Assembly: GCA_958296405.1 (NCBI GenBank)
Contig: OY282519.1
Coordinates: forward strand, 3,022,132-3,086,131
Direction: 5' to 3'
DNA length: 64,000 nucleotides
From: an uncultured Pseudomonadales bacterium
GTDB taxonomy: Bacteria; Pseudomonadota; Gammaproteobacteria; Pseudomonadales; Azotimanducaceae
Part shown: positions 25,548 to 35,424 of the stretch, in pieces
How the letters are laid out: each line of letters begins with the position of its first letter
Numbering within the stretch: position 1 is the first letter of the stretch
Made by a program: the position numbers and the translations under genes
Notes under the pieces: model-generated
Database searches by the model: none
Told to the model about the DNA's origin: nothing
The model's input: the letters and a program-made list of their open reading frames with translations, nothing else

Positions 25548-26068
25548 GCCAAGAACTCCAGATGCAGATGCGGCTTTTGGTTGCCTTTCACGGGCGGCAG
25601 CAAGTGCTGGAGGAGTTAGCAAACGCGGAAGGTGTAGACGTAGCCGTGGTTGAGCGAGAGATTCAGCAAATCCGTGAAAGTGCCAAGATCAAAACGGCGC
25701 CAAAAAAGAGAACACGGAGGCGGAAGACCGCTCGAGAGTTGATACAAGATGCAGCACCAAGCGACATTGTCTATTCCCTAGTCGAGCGGCTTGCCATGGC
25801 CTATGAAGAAAAAGGGTTTCTTGGTGAACTGTGGCATGTCAGGCAGTTTCTGGAATCCCAAGCGGTTACGGCGAGCAAGATTCGGTCTCGCGCAGATGCT
25901 TTCCCCAAGGTTGTTCACGTTCTTTCGAGGTTGCAGTGCGATGAACTGGAGAAACTTGTAGTCCAAACGGAGAGCCAGAAAGACGACTTGTCGATCCTCA
26001 CGGATCAGATATTGGGGCCAGCCACTCCGCGGTCTGACGGGGCTCGTCGCCGACAATCGGTCGGTTAG
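25544..26068 (+). CDS. ParA partner protein, unknown family
   Basis: A 174-residue, highly charged protein that begins in a 4-bp ATGA overlap with parA. Residues 43-60 contain a strongly basic patch (PKKRTRRRKTAREL), consistent with nucleic-acid binding, and the rest is predicted helical. Its position directly after a ParA gene fits a ParB-like or cargo-adaptor role, but no ParB motif is visible and I do not recognise the family. Composition is low-GC like parA. Confidence 0.65.
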   Translation: MSQELQMQMRLLVAFHGRQQVLEELANAEGVDVAVVEREIQQIRESAKIKTAPKKRTRRRKTARELIQDAAPSDIVYSLVERLAMAYEEKGFLGELWHVRQFLESQAVTASKIRSRADAFPKVVHVLSRLQCDELEKLVVQTESQKDDLSILTDQILGPATPRSDGARRRQSVG

Positions 26069-26070
26069 CA

Positions 26071-26096
26071 CGGGCGGCACCGGCTAGTCCCGCCCG
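26071..26096 (+). terminator. Hairpin after the ParA module
   Basis: A perfect 7-bp stem CGGGCGG / CCGCCCG with a 12-base loop starts 2 bp after the stop of the ParA partner gene. No T-run follows directly, so the assignment as a terminator is tentative. Confidence 0.4.
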
Positions 26097-26519
26097 CGCA
26101 AGGCCTTCTTTGTTCAAGCGAGCGCGTCAACACCCGCATCGCCCGACTGAGCTTCTTCCCGCTCGCCCAACTCGGTCCAAAATCGACACCGAGAGCGAGT
26201 GTTGTTCGCTGCGAGCTGCAGATGCCGGAAGGGGCGCGGCGACCTTCCACGGAGCTGGACGACACGCGCTGGCTATCGGGTCTGTCGCGCACCGTCGCCA
26301 CGTCTGGGTTCGAGAACTGCGCGTTAACGACGCAGCCCATCGGTGGCGCCGGTGGCCGCATCGGCTGTGGCGTGATCCAAGCCGGCGGCGCGTAGCGAAC
26401 ACGCCCGCCCAACTCCGGCACACCGCGGCGCCCCGCCAACAACCCAGCCAACGGCCATTGGCCTCTCACGCGCCAAGCGATTAGACTCTGGCCTACCCCA
26501 ACATCGCTCGGAGGCGACG
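26097..26519. other. Gene-free stretch with sodC-end repeat
   Basis: No gene seen. The only recognised element is the right copy of the sodC 3'-end repeat (26331-26437), where the last SodC residues are encoded but have no start codon and are not joined to the rest of sodC. The DNA between the ParA partner and this repeat has no clear coding frame. Confidence 0.6.
26331..26437. repeat. Direct repeat, sodC 3' end (right copy)
   Basis: Counterpart of 24501-24607. It includes an orphan copy of the codons for QPIGGAGGRIGCGVI and the following stop. Differences from the left copy are mainly at third codon positions in the coding part and denser after the stop. This suggests an older event or an origin from another strain's sodC, not a very recent copy. 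Confidence 0.85.
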
Positions 26520-27350
26520 ATGGCAGTGCAAGCCGAAGTCCGCTATCTCAACGACGAATGGCGCGATCGCATCGACGTGCCGCAGATTGGCGACCGCGCG
26601 AGCCGCCGCGCCAACACCTCGAAGCACACCGTCACGATCCATGATGCCCGCCCAGGCTTGGAGCGCGGCGAATTGGGTTTGGACAGCAGTTGCTTCACGC
26701 TCCTCAAGTTCACCTCCACAGTGCAGGACTTTCAGGACGACGCCCAAGTGAGGGCCGTCTACTACCCGGAGATCATCGGCCTCGCCAAGCGCGTCACCGG
26801 CGCTGCGGCGATCTTCATCACCCAGCACGTCGTGCGCACTGAAGACACCGAGGACTTCAACAAGGCCTACGCCCGCTTCCTGCACTGCGACTACAGCTTG
26901 AACGATCCCCATGCTGCGGCGCGGCGCGTGTTGGCGCGCCGGGGTGAGAACCCAGCGGATTACGATGGGGCGGATTTCGCCTGGTACAACACTTGGCAGC
27001 CGTTCGACAATCAGGCGATCAAGAATCCGCTGGCGCTGGTGGATGCGGCGTCGCTGGCACCGCGCGACATCGTGGAGTATCAGTACACTGGCTATGCGCA
27101 GGCGAGCGACAGCGCCATCGTGGCCACGCAGGACAAATCCTCCATCCCGCTGCGCAATCCGGCGCACCGCTTCTACTATGTGTCGGCCATGGCCACGGAC
27201 GAAGTGCTCCTGTTCTCGCAGCTAGACACCAGAAAGCGCGGCTGGGCATGCCCGCATACCTCGTTCGAGAACCCGAGCGCACCGGCCGACGCCCCGCCTC
27301 GACGCAGCATCGAGATGCGCTTGCTGGCGGTGTTCCCGAACAGCGCCTAG
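26520..27350 (+). CDS. CmcJ/NvfI-family oxidoreductase
   Basis: This family was named after the CmcJ component of cephamycin 7-alpha-methoxylation and fungal NvfI-type non-heme iron enzymes. The 276-residue protein shows the expected blocks: the N-terminal VTIHDARP, central FLHCDYSLNDPHAAARRVL, YNTWQPFDNQAIKNPLALVDAASL, and the C-terminal TSFENPSAPADAPPRRSIEMRLLAVFP. The His-x-Asp pair in LHCDYS and the late His in ACPHTSF are likely iron ligands. Full length; the substrate is unknown. It stands alone, with the GCS2 gene about 210 bp downstream. Confidence 0.82.
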   Translation: MAVQAEVRYLNDEWRDRIDVPQIGDRASRRANTSKHTVTIHDARPGLERGELGLDSSCFTLLKFTSTVQDFQDDAQVRAVYYPEIIGLAKRVTGAAAIFITQHVVRTEDTEDFNKAYARFLHCDYSLNDPHAAARRVLARRGENPADYDGADFAWYNTWQPFDNQAIKNPLALVDAASLAPRDIVEYQYTGYAQASDSAIVATQDKSSIPLRNPAHRFYYVSAMATDEVLLFSQLDTRKRGWACPHTSFENPSAPADAPPRRSIEMRLLAVFPNSA

Positions 27351-27563
27351 CGGAGACGCGGACAGCAGGCCCCGAGGCCCGCCACCGCCGCGGCGGCGGG
27401 CCGTTGCCGGGGCGCCTTCCTGCCTCACCGGGGGCGCATCCACGCCAACGCCCGCCGGGCATTCGCGCTCCGCCGCAGCCCTGCAGCCGGTCGCCGCGAG
27501 GCGGCGCAATCCGTTGTTCGCCGCCGCGGTAAACTACCGCTGTCGAAACGACGGCCGCCGCTC

Positions 27564-28979
27564 ATGGGCGACGAAATCGCGCAACGACACTTCAACGCCG
27601 AAGACTACACCCGCTTCCGGCGGCGGTTGGACGAGGAAACGAACGCCGTCCGAGCGTTGTTTGAGGATGGCGGCTTCAGCCAACGGGGCGACATCGCCGG
27701 CTTCGAGCTAGAGGCTTGGCTGGTGGATGCCAAAGGCAACCCAGCCGCCCAGAACGAGCGCTTCCTCGCCGCGTTGGATAACCCGCTGGTGGTGCCCGAG
27801 CTGGCCTCCTTCAACGTCGAGTTGAACGGCAGCCCGTGCGCGGTGACCGGGCGCGTCTTCAGCCGGTTGCACGATGAGTTGGCCACCACTTGGGAGGCGT
27901 GCCGGACGCGCGCCGCGTCGATGGGCCTGCGGCTTGCCGCCATCGGCATCCTGCCCACCATCAAGCCGGATCTGCTGAACTCTGCCTACATGTCACCGCG
28001 GGTTCGGTTCCAAGCGCTGAACGATCGGGTGCTCGCGCTGCGCGACGGCGCCCCGTTTGAGCTGAACTTGTCCGGCACGGACACGCTGAACATGGCGCAC
28101 GACGATGTGATGCTCGAAGCCGCGGCCACATCGTTTCAGATTCACCTGCAATGCCGGCCGGATGCCGCCGTTCGCGCCTACAACGGCGCCATCGCGGCGT
28201 CCGCCCCGATGGTGGCCCTCGCGGCCAACTCGCCATTCCTGTTCGGCAAGTCCCTCTGGGCGGAGACGCGCATTCCACTCTTCGAGCAGGCGGTGTCCGT
28301 CGGGCCGCGCAACGCGCCGCGCGTGGGCTTCGGCGACCGCTACGCGGACGCGTCGCTCTTTGAAGTGTTCCGCGAAAACCAAGAACGCCACGCCATCCTG
28401 CTCCCCTATGTGCAGGACGAGCCGCCGAGCAAGTTCTCCCATGTGCGCTTCCAAAACGGCACGGTGTGGCGGTGGAATCGGCCACTGCTTGGCTTCGATT
28501 TCGACGGCACACCCCACCTGCGCATTGAACACCGCGTCGTGCCGGCTGGCCCCACAATCGACGATTGCGTCGCCAACACCGCCGCCTTCATGGGCCTCGC
28601 GCGCTCGTTCATCAACGCGGAGCGGCCCATTGAAGAGGAGTTGCCGTTCGAGGCTGCCAAGGCCAACTTCTACGCCGCCGCGCGCGACGGCCTGGATGCC
28701 GAACTCATCTGGCGCCACGGTCGGCGGCGGCCGGCACGGGCGTTGCTGCTGGACGAACTGCTGCCGGCCGCCACAGACGCCTTGCGCCGGTTCGGCCTGC
28801 CGGCGGCAGAGGTCGAACGGCATGTGGGCCTTGCGACGCGGCGCGTTGAACGCAACCAAAACGGCGCCACCTGGCAACGCACTTGGCTGGCCAAGCATGG
28901 GGCAGACTTCAATGCCCTCACCCTAGCCTACTTGGACGCCCAAGACTCTGGGCGACCGGTTCACGAATGGACGATCTAA
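27564..28979 (+). CDS. Glutamate-cysteine ligase-family protein (GCS2/YbdK-like)
   Basis: GCS2-type enzymes join glutamate to cysteine or other amines with ATP. The 471-residue protein has FELEAWLVD (the usual GxExE-type metal and Glu site), SFNVELNG, FQIHLQCRP (substrate/ATP His), and GFGDRYADASLFEVFRENQERH. Its length is above the YbdK norm (about 370), with an added C-terminal helical region. Full catalytic function as a glutathione-pathway enzyme is not proven. The gene overlaps the following metX by 13 bp, so both are likely in one transcript. Confidence 0.8.
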   Translation: MGDEIAQRHFNAEDYTRFRRRLDEETNAVRALFEDGGFSQRGDIAGFELEAWLVDAKGNPAAQNERFLAALDNPLVVPELASFNVELNGSPCAVTGRVFSRLHDELATTWEACRTRAASMGLRLAAIGILPTIKPDLLNSAYMSPRVRFQALNDRVLALRDGAPFELNLSGTDTLNMAHDDVMLEAAATSFQIHLQCRPDAAVRAYNGAIAASAPMVALAANSPFLFGKSLWAETRIPLFEQAVSVGPRNAPRVGFGDRYADASLFEVFRENQERHAILLPYVQDEPPSKFSHVRFQNGTVWRWNRPLLGFDFDGTPHLRIEHRVVPAGPTIDDCVANTAAFMGLARSFINAERPIEEELPFEAAKANFYAAARDGLDAELIWRHGRRRPARALLLDELLPAATDALRRFGLPAAEVERHVGLATRRVERNQNGATWQRTWLAKHGADFNALTLAYLDAQDSGRPVHEWTI

Positions 28980-30106
28980 CAGCCCGCCGAGCGCGGCGCC
29001 GCGCCGCGGCCGCCACCGCCAGCGGCGATGCACGCAAGTGGTTGACGCTGCCAGCGCCGTTCCAACTCACCCGCGGCACGTTGCCCGCCGCCAAGATCGC
29101 TTACGAGACATGGGGCGAGCTGGCACCAGCGCGGGACAACGCCGTGCTCATCTTCACCGGCCTCTCGCCCTCGGCCCACGCCGCTTCGTCCGCGTTGGAC
29201 CCGGCTGCGGGTTGGTGGGAAGACATGGTGGGGCCAGGCAAGCCCATCGACGCCAACCGGCACTTCGTCGTCTGCGTGAACTCGTTGGGCAGTTGCTTCG
29301 GCTCCACGGGGCCGGCCTCCATCAATCCGGCCACCGGCCAGCCTTGGCGGCTGGACTTTCCCGTGCTGTGCCTAGAAGACATCGCCAATGCCGGCCACGC
29401 GCTCATCAATGCCTTGGGCATCGAACGGCTAGCCGCGGTGGTTGGCGCCTCCATGGGCGGCATGACTGCGCTCGCCTTCGCCATGCTGCACCCGAACGCC
29501 GCGGGGGCGCTGGTCGCCATCTCGTCCGCTGCGCGCGCCCTGCCGCAGGCCATCGCCATTCGCTCCGTGCAGCGGGAGATCATCCGCAAAGACCCGGCTT
29601 GGCGCGATGGCCGCTACACGCCAGACGCGCCGCCAACGCAAGGCATGCGGCTCGCCCGCAAGCTCGGCATGATTTCATACCGCTCCGCCACGGAGTGGGC
29701 GCAACGCTTTGGGCGCGAGCGCACCGCCACCAACCAAGAGCCGTTCGGCATCGACTTCGAGGTGGAATCCTACCTTGAGGTTCATGCGCAGCGCTTCGGC
29801 GGCGTGTTCGACGCCAACTGCTACTTATACCTGTCTCGGGCGATGGACCTCTTCGATGCCTGCGACCACGGCGGCAGCTTGGCCGCCGGGTTGAGGCGGG
29901 TGCAGGTGGAGCGGGCGCTCATCATCGGCGTCACCACAGATTTCCTGTTCCCCTTGGCTCAGCAGCAGGAACTTGCGGATGGTCTCGCTGCGGTGGTGCC
30001 CAAGGTGACGTTTCTGGCGTTGGAGTCCATACAGGGGCACGACTCATTCCTCGTGGACATGGATCGCTTTCGGCCACCCATCGCCGAGTTTTTCGGCCGG
30101 CGATGA
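28967..30106 (+). CDS. metX: Homoserine O-acyltransferase (MetX-type)
   Basis: An alpha/beta-hydrolase-fold acyltransferase of 379 residues that activates homoserine (or serine) for methionine synthesis. The nucleophile is in VVGASMGGMTAL, the acid in VTTDFLFP and the His in SIQGHDSFL. The family motif NSLGSCFGSTGPASINPATG is intact. Whether the acyl donor is acetyl- or succinyl-CoA cannot be read safely by eye. The ATG at 28967 lies inside the end of the GCS2 gene. The stop is 10 bp from the convergent truA stop. Confidence 0.9.
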   Translation: MDDLTARRARRRAAAATASGDARKWLTLPAPFQLTRGTLPAAKIAYETWGELAPARDNAVLIFTGLSPSAHAASSALDPAAGWWEDMVGPGKPIDANRHFVVCVNSLGSCFGSTGPASINPATGQPWRLDFPVLCLEDIANAGHALINALGIERLAAVVGASMGGMTALAFAMLHPNAAGALVAISSAARALPQAIAIRSVQREIIRKDPAWRDGRYTPDAPPTQGMRLARKLGMISYRSATEWAQRFGRERTATNQEPFGIDFEVESYLEVHAQRFGGVFDANCYLYLSRAMDLFDACDHGGSLAAGLRRVQVERALIIGVTTDFLFPLAQQQELADGLAAVVPKVTFLALESIQGHDSFLVDMDRFRPPIAEFFGRR

Positions 30107-30116
30107 CGCGGCTGGC

Positions 30117-30908
30117 CTAGAACACGGGCGGGGCACGGTTCGGCATCGCAAAGTGCGGGTAAGACACCTGGGTGAGGTAGAGGCCGCCCGGCGGAGCCGT
30201 GCGCGGGGCGGCTGAGCGGTTCTTGAGCTGAAGCAGGCGCTCCAAGCAGTCTGCCGGCTGGGCTTGCCGGCCCACCTCCTGCAACGCGCCAGCGATGTTG
30301 CGCACCATCCGCAGCAGGAATGCGTTGGCTTGGATTTCGAACACCACACGGTTTTCGTGGCGCCGCACCGACGCCGCCTGCACACAGCGAAACGGGCTGC
30401 GCGATTGGCAGCCGGCGGCGCGGAAGGAGGTAAAGTCCTGCTCGCCGAGCAGCGCCTGCGCCGCTTCATGCATCGCTGTTGCATCGAGGCGCTGACGCGA
30501 CCAGCACACTTTGCCGCGCAACAGCGCTGGCGGCGCTTCGGATTCGACGAACACAAAGGCGTAGCGGCGCGCGACGGCGCTGAAGCGCGCATGAAAGCTC
30601 GCCTCTTCGGCACGCGCCCATGACACTGAGACGGCCCCGCCAGCCAAGGCGTTAACGCCGCGCTGCCACGCCACCAACGGGCGGCTGGCGCTGGTGCGGA
30701 AACTCACTACTTGTCCGGTGGCATGAACGCCGGCGTCCGTGCGTCCCGCGGCGACGATCTGCACTGGCTCGTCCGCCACCCGCGAGAGGGCTGCTTCCAA
30801 CGTGGCCTGTACGCTGGGCCGGTCGCGCTGGCGCTGAAAGCCAGAGAACGCAGCGCCGTCGTACTCGACGCCCAACGCGATGGTGGCGCCGTCAGTCTGC
30901 TCTTGCAT
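30117..30908 (-). CDS. truA: tRNA pseudouridine synthase A
   Basis: TruA makes pseudouridine at positions 38-40 of tRNA anticodon stems. The 263-residue protein has the N-terminal GVEYDGAAFSGFQRQ and the catalytic-Asp motif AAGRTDAGVHATGQVVSF, then late motifs FLLRMVRNIAGALQEVG and GLYLTQVSYP. All are standard. The gene overlaps fimV by 17 bp, reproducing the fimV-truA order of many Gammaproteobacteria. Confidence 0.95.
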   Translation of the reverse strand: MQEQTDGATIALGVEYDGAAFSGFQRQRDRPSVQATLEAALSRVADEPVQIVAAGRTDAGVHATGQVVSFRTSASRPLVAWQRGVNALAGGAVSVSWARAEEASFHARFSAVARRYAFVFVESEAPPALLRGKVCWSRQRLDATAMHEAAQALLGEQDFTSFRAAGCQSRSPFRCVQAASVRRHENRVVFEIQANAFLLRMVRNIAGALQEVGRQAQPADCLERLLQLKNRSAAPRTAPPGGLYLTQVSYPHFAMPNRAPPVF

Positions 30909-32205
30909 CGAGGCGCTCGAGCAGCGCCTTGGCGGCCTCGCGTTCCGCGTCGTCCCCTTCCTGCATCACTTCCAAGCACACCTCACGGGCGTTCTCTCGG
31001 TCGTCCAAGTTTGCGTAGGCACGGGCGAGATTGAGCTTAGTGGCGGCAGAGTAGTCCGCCGGGGCTTCCAGTTCCGCATCGTCCTCTGCATCCAAAGCGG
31101 CGGATTCGTCGCCCGTTTGTGACGCCGGCGCACTAGGGGCTGTGGGCGTTTCTGCCGCGGCGGAGGCTGTTTGGCTCGCATCAGCGCTTGCTTCGGCATC
31201 GTCAGCCGCTGACGGCTGGTGCTCTGGCGCTTCGGCATCCGGCTCGCCCTGACCGCTGGTCGAGAGCTTCGCAGCCACTGACCTCGCGCCCACTGGCCGC
31301 GACCCGCTCTCATGCTTGGGCCCACCCTTGCCCGCGGCGCGCCAACGCCGCCACAGAAACCCAGCCACCAACGCCACGACGCCCAACGCTCCCACGCCGA
31401 ACCAAAGGCCAAGCGATGACGGCTCGTCTCGTTCGGCGAACGGCGATGGCGGAGGAGTTTCTCGCGCCATCTCCGGTGCCCGCTCGGTGCGCGGCGAGCG
31501 TTGCTGCAGGGCGGCCGATGGGGGCGCTTCCATGCTGCGCGCCGCGCTCGCCCGTTCCGCAGCGCCGACTGCGTCCGCCCGGGCCACTTCGGCCTGCAAT
31601 GCTCCAAGCCGACGCTGGGCATCCGCGGCAACGGCCACCTGCTCGGCCAATCGGGCCTGCAAAGCGCTTCGTTCTCGCGTCAGTTCGGCAACGCGCTGTT
31701 CGGCATCCTGCGCGCGGCGTTGCCAAGCTGAAGGATCAACGATGTCTGGCTGCATCGATGCCGCGGGGGACAGCGCGGCGGCTGGCGGCGCTTCGGCAGC
31801 AGCAGGCGCGGAAATGGCGGGCAGCTGCGCGATGCCCTGCCCGTCCTCAGTCTCTGCCATATCCAACGGCGCAGACCAATCGAGGCTTGGGTCTGCAACC
31901 ATCCGCCGCGCCTCGCCCGCAGACACGGCCCGCACTTCGGCCAACGTGGGCACACGCAGCATCGCGCCGGCCTTGACGAGATTGCCTTGCGGGCCGACGA
32001 AGGCATCCGGGTTCAGGCGCGTGAGCGCAAGCATGGTCTGCTCGACCGTGGCGCCCTCCGCTCGCAAGCGGGCGCCAATGCCCCATAGCGTGTCGCGGGG
32101 GCCGGTCGGCCCGAACGCCGTGCCGGCATCCTGCGCCGCGGCCGGCGCCATGCCAGCGCCGGCGGCGAGGAGCACCGCGGCGGCCAAGTGCGCGAGCTTA
32201 GACAT
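30892..32205 (-). CDS. fimV: FimV/HubP-like polar hub protein
   Basis: FimV-family proteins organise the cell pole, type IV pili and chemotaxis. The 437-residue protein is short for the family (often 700-1,500). It retains a signal peptide, the N-terminal [18 protein letters not shown] and a LysM-like [15 protein letters not shown] region. A coiled-coil comes next at about 165-220, then a transmembrane segment ([19 protein letters not shown]) and an acidic linker. It ends in the conserved C-terminal FimV motif [25 protein letters not shown]. It sits between truA and leuB, as in Pseudomonas-type genomes, but without asd. Confidence 0.88.
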   Translation of the reverse strand: MSKLAHLAAAVLLAAGAGMAPAAAQDAGTAFGPTGPRDTLWGIGARLRAEGATVEQTMLALTRLNPDAFVGPQGNLVKAGAMLRVPTLAEVRAVSAGEARRMVADPSLDWSAPLDMAETEDGQGIAQLPAISAPAAAEAPPAAALSPAASMQPDIVDPSAWQRRAQDAEQRVAELTRERSALQARLAEQVAVAADAQRRLGALQAEVARADAVGAAERASAARSMEAPPSAALQQRSPRTERAPEMARETPPPSPFAERDEPSSLGLWFGVGALGVVALVAGFLWRRWRAAGKGGPKHESGSRPVGARSVAAKLSTSGQGEPDAEAPEHQPSAADDAEASADASQTASAAAETPTAPSAPASQTGDESAALDAEDDAELEAPADYSAATKLNLARAYANLDDRENAREVCLEVMQEGDDAEREAAKALLERLDARAD

Positions 32206-33286
32206 CCAGCGCTTCGATCACCGCGTCCGCCATCTCGCTGCCACGCACTCGGCGCACGTTCGGCGGCGGATGCTCTGGGCAAATGTCCGCAGTGCGCAGG
32301 CCAGCGTCCAGCACTGCCGCGACGGCGGCTTCGATGCGACCGGCGGCCTCCGGCGCGTCCAAGCTGTAGCGCAGCAGCATCGCGGCAGACAGAATGGTGG
32401 CAAGTGGATTCGCAAGGTCTTGCCCGGCGATGTCCGGCGCGGTGCCATGTACCGGCTCATAGAGCCCCTGCTTGCCGGCGCTGAGGGACGCGGACGGCAG
32501 CATGCCGAGCGAGCCGGTGAGCATGGCCGCCACATCCGAAAGAATGTCGCCAAACATGTTGCCGGTGACGATCACGTCGAATTGCTTCGGCGCGCGCACT
32601 AGCTGCATGCCGGCGTTGTCCACATACATGTGGCTGAGTTCCACGTCGGGATAGTCCGCCGCCAAGGCCGAGACCACCTCGCGCCAGAGCTGCGTCACTT
32701 CCAGCACATTCGCCTTGTCCACCGAGGTGAGCCGGCCGGCGCGCTTGCGCGCCAGCTCGAAGGCGACGCGGGCGATGCGCTCAATCTCACGCTCCTCGTA
32801 AACGTAGGTGTTGAAGCCGCGCCGCCCGCCATTGCCCATCTCCACGCCGCGCGGCTCGCCGAAGTAGATGCCGCCGGTGAGCTCGCGCACGATCAGGATG
32901 TCGAGGCCGGCCACCAGCGGCGTCTTCAAGGATGAAGCATCCGCGAGCGGCTCGAACAGCATGGCCGGACGCAGGTTGGCGAACAGATCAAGGCCGGCGC
33001 GCAGGCCCAGAAGCCCCTTTTCCGGCCGCTCCGTCATGGGCAGGTCGTCCCACTTGGGGCCGCCGACGGCGCCGAGCAGCACCGCGTCCGCGGCGCGAGC
33101 CGCGGCGAGGGTCCCTTCGGGTAGCGGCGTGCCGTAGCGGTCAATCGCGACGCCACCAACGTCCGCATACTCGAACTTGAGATCGATCTCCGGGCACGCG
33201 CGGGTCATCACGCGCACCGCCTGCGGCGCCACTTCCGCGCCGATGCCGTCTCCCGGCAACACCACGATGCGCGCTGCGCGGCTCAT
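32198..33286 (-). CDS. leuB: 3-isopropylmalate dehydrogenase
   Basis: LeuB oxidatively decarboxylates 3-isopropylmalate in leucine synthesis. The 362-residue protein has [12 protein letters not shown], the active-site arginines and lysine of the family, and [31 protein letters not shown]. The ATG at 33286 overlaps the leuD stop by 4 bp (ATGA). Full length and intact. It overlaps fimV by 8 bp at its end. Confidence 0.96.
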   Translation of the reverse strand: MSRAARIVVLPGDGIGAEVAPQAVRVMTRACPEIDLKFEYADVGGVAIDRYGTPLPEGTLAAARAADAVLLGAVGGPKWDDLPMTERPEKGLLGLRAGLDLFANLRPAMLFEPLADASSLKTPLVAGLDILIVRELTGGIYFGEPRGVEMGNGGRRGFNTYVYEEREIERIARVAFELARKRAGRLTSVDKANVLEVTQLWREVVSALAADYPDVELSHMYVDNAGMQLVRAPKQFDVIVTGNMFGDILSDVAAMLTGSLGMLPSASLSAGKQGLYEPVHGTAPDIAGQDLANPLATILSAAMLLRYSLDAPEAAGRIEAAVAAVLDAGLRTADICPEHPPPNVRRVRGSEMADAVIEALDV

Positions 33287-33921
33287 GTGGCGAACACCCA
33301 CGGCGCCTCGGCGCGGCGACGGCGCTCGAAGGCGCGGATGGCATCGGCGTGGGCCAAGGTGAGGCCGATGTCATCGAGGCCAAGCAAGAGCCGTTGGCGC
33401 AGCTGCCCGTCGATGGCGAAGGCCCACGCTTCGCCGCTGTCCGCTTGGATCGATTGCGCCCGCAAATCGACCGTCAGCCACAGATCGCCGGCCACCACCC
33501 GCGCGAAGAGATCATCCACCATGTCTGCCGGCAAAGTGATCGGCAACAGCCCATTATTGAAGCTGTTGGTGAGGAAGATGTCCGCGAAGCTCGGCGCGAT
33601 CACGCAGCGGAAGCCATGCTCCATCAGCGCCCACACGGCATGTTCCCGGCTTGAGCCGCAGCCGAAGTTATCCCGTGCGAGCAACACGCTCGCGCCTTGG
33701 TAGCGCGGCGCATTGAGCACAAAGTTGGGATTGAGCTCGCGTTCGTTCGGCGTCTTGCCGATTGCGCCCTCGTCCAGATAGCGCCAAGCATCGAACAGGT
33801 TGTCGCCGAAGCCAGTGCGCCCGATGGATTTCAGGAACTGCTTGGGGATGATTTGGTCTGTGTCCACGTTGGCGCGGTCAAGCGGGGCGACCAGCCCCCG
33901 GTGGGTGACGAAGGCTTCCAT
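33283..33921 (-). CDS. leuD: 3-isopropylmalate dehydratase small subunit
   Basis: LeuD is the small, swivelling subunit of isopropylmalate isomerase. The 212-residue protein begins [31 protein letters not shown] and contains [20 protein letters not shown], the substrate-binding loop of the family. Its ATG shares one base with the leuC stop (TGATG), and its stop overlaps leuB by 4 bp, so leuCDB are tightly coupled. Confidence 0.96.
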   Translation of the reverse strand: MEAFVTHRGLVAPLDRANVDTDQIIPKQFLKSIGRTGFGDNLFDAWRYLDEGAIGKTPNERELNPNFVLNAPRYQGASVLLARDNFGCGSSREHAVWALMEHGFRCVIAPSFADIFLTNSFNNGLLPITLPADMVDDLFARVVAGDLWLTVDLRAQSIQADSGEAWAFAIDGQLRQRLLLGLDDIGLTLAHADAIRAFERRRRAEAPWVFAT

Positions 33922-35333
33922 CAAAGTTGCTCCCTTGGGTCTGTGAGGCAGCCGGCCAGCGCACTCGCCGCCGCCGTGGCTGGGCTCACCAAGTGCGTGC
34001 GGCCGCCGTGGCCTTGGCGCCCCTCGAAGTTGCGGTTGGAAGTGGAGGCGCAACGCTCGCCAGCCTGCAGCCGGTCGTCGTTCATGCCGAGGCACATCGA
34101 GCAGCCCGGTTCGCGCCATTCAAAGCCGGCGGCCAGAAAGACTTCGTGCAGCCCCTCGGCCTCCGCTTGACGCTTGACGAGGCCGGAACCTGGCACCACC
34201 AGCGTCTTGGCCCGCGCCCGGCCGCCGCGGGCGATGGCGGCGGCAACGCGCAGGTCTTCAATGCGAGCGTTGGTGCAGGAGCCGATGAACACCTTGTCGA
34301 CGGGGGTGCCGGCCAGCGGCTGGCCCGCCTTGAGGCCCATGTACTGCAGCGCCGCGGCGACGGCGCTCGCCCGCACAGCGCCACCGGCATCTTCCGGGTT
34401 CGGCACGGTGGCGCCGATGTCTGCCACCATCTCCGGCGAAGTCCCCCAAGTCACTTGCGGGGCGATGCTGCCGGCATCAAGCCGCGCCTCTTTGTCGAAC
34501 ACGGCGTCGGCGTCTGAGCACAAGTTGCGCCAATTGGCCTGCGCCGCATCCCAAGCAGCGCCGCTGGGGGCCAAGGGCCGCCCCGCCACATAGTCTAACG
34601 TCACGTCATCCACGGCCACCAAGCCGGCACGGGCGCCAGCTTCCACCGCGAGGTTGCACACGGTCATCCGCCCCTCCATGGACAGGGCGCGGATGGCCTC
34701 GCCGGCGAACTCGATGACGTGGCCCGTGCCGCCGGCGGTGCCGACCGCGCCGATCACTGCCAGCGCCAAATCCTTGGAGAAGACGCCTGCCGGCAAATCA
34801 CCGTCCAAGAAGATGCGCATGTTGCGGCTCTTGCGCAGCGCGAGGCATTGCGTCGCCAGCACGTGCTCCACCTCGGACGTGCCGATGCCCTGCGCGAGGG
34901 CTGCGAAAGCACCGTGGGTGGACGTGTGGGAATCGCCGCAAACGATGGTCATGCCCGGCAGGGTGGCGCCCTGCTCCGGGCCCACCACATGCACGATGCC
35001 TTGGCGTGGATCGTTGATGGCGAACTCTTCAATGCCGAAGTCTTGGCAGTTCGCGTCCAGCGTCCGCACCTGCAGGCGGGATGTGGCATCCGCGATGCCG
35101 GCAACGCCGGCGGCGCGTTCAGCCGGGGACGTGGGCACGTTGTGATCTGGCGTGGCAAGGTTGGCGCCTAAGCGCCAAGGCGGGCGGGCGGCGGCGCGCA
35201 ATCCATCGAACGCCTGTGGCGAAGTCACTTCATGCAGCAGGTGGCGGTCGATGTAGAGCAGCGTCATGCCGTCGTCGCGCTCGGCAACGACATGGGCGTC
35301 CCAGATTTTGTCGTAGAGGGTGCTGCCGCTCAT
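33921..35333 (-). CDS. leuC: 3-isopropylmalate dehydratase large subunit
   Basis: LeuC carries the 4Fe-4S cluster of isopropylmalate isomerase. The 470-residue protein has the expected ligand cysteines in [13 protein letters not shown] and GCSMCLGMN. It also has [33 protein letters not shown] and the start [14 protein letters not shown]. Intact. It opens the minus-strand leuCDB-fimV-truA run. I saw no leader peptide rich in leucine codons upstream (35334-35424). Confidence 0.96.
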   Translation of the reverse strand: MSGSTLYDKIWDAHVVAERDDGMTLLYIDRHLLHEVTSPQAFDGLRAAARPPWRLGANLATPDHNVPTSPAERAAGVAGIADATSRLQVRTLDANCQDFGIEEFAINDPRQGIVHVVGPEQGATLPGMTIVCGDSHTSTHGAFAALAQGIGTSEVEHVLATQCLALRKSRNMRIFLDGDLPAGVFSKDLALAVIGAVGTAGGTGHVIEFAGEAIRALSMEGRMTVCNLAVEAGARAGLVAVDDVTLDYVAGRPLAPSGAAWDAAQANWRNLCSDADAVFDKEARLDAGSIAPQVTWGTSPEMVADIGATVPNPEDAGGAVRASAVAAALQYMGLKAGQPLAGTPVDKVFIGSCTNARIEDLRVAAAIARGGRARAKTLVVPGSGLVKRQAEAEGLHEVFLAAGFEWREPGCSMCLGMNDDRLQAGERCASTSNRNFEGRQGHGGRTHLVSPATAAASALAGCLTDPREQL

Positions 35334-35424
35334 CCGCCTTCCCCAAGCGCCCTCCGAAAACACGGAGCGCCATTCACATCGGGATTCTACAGATTGCCCG
35401 CCATCGGCGGAACGCGGCGCGCGT

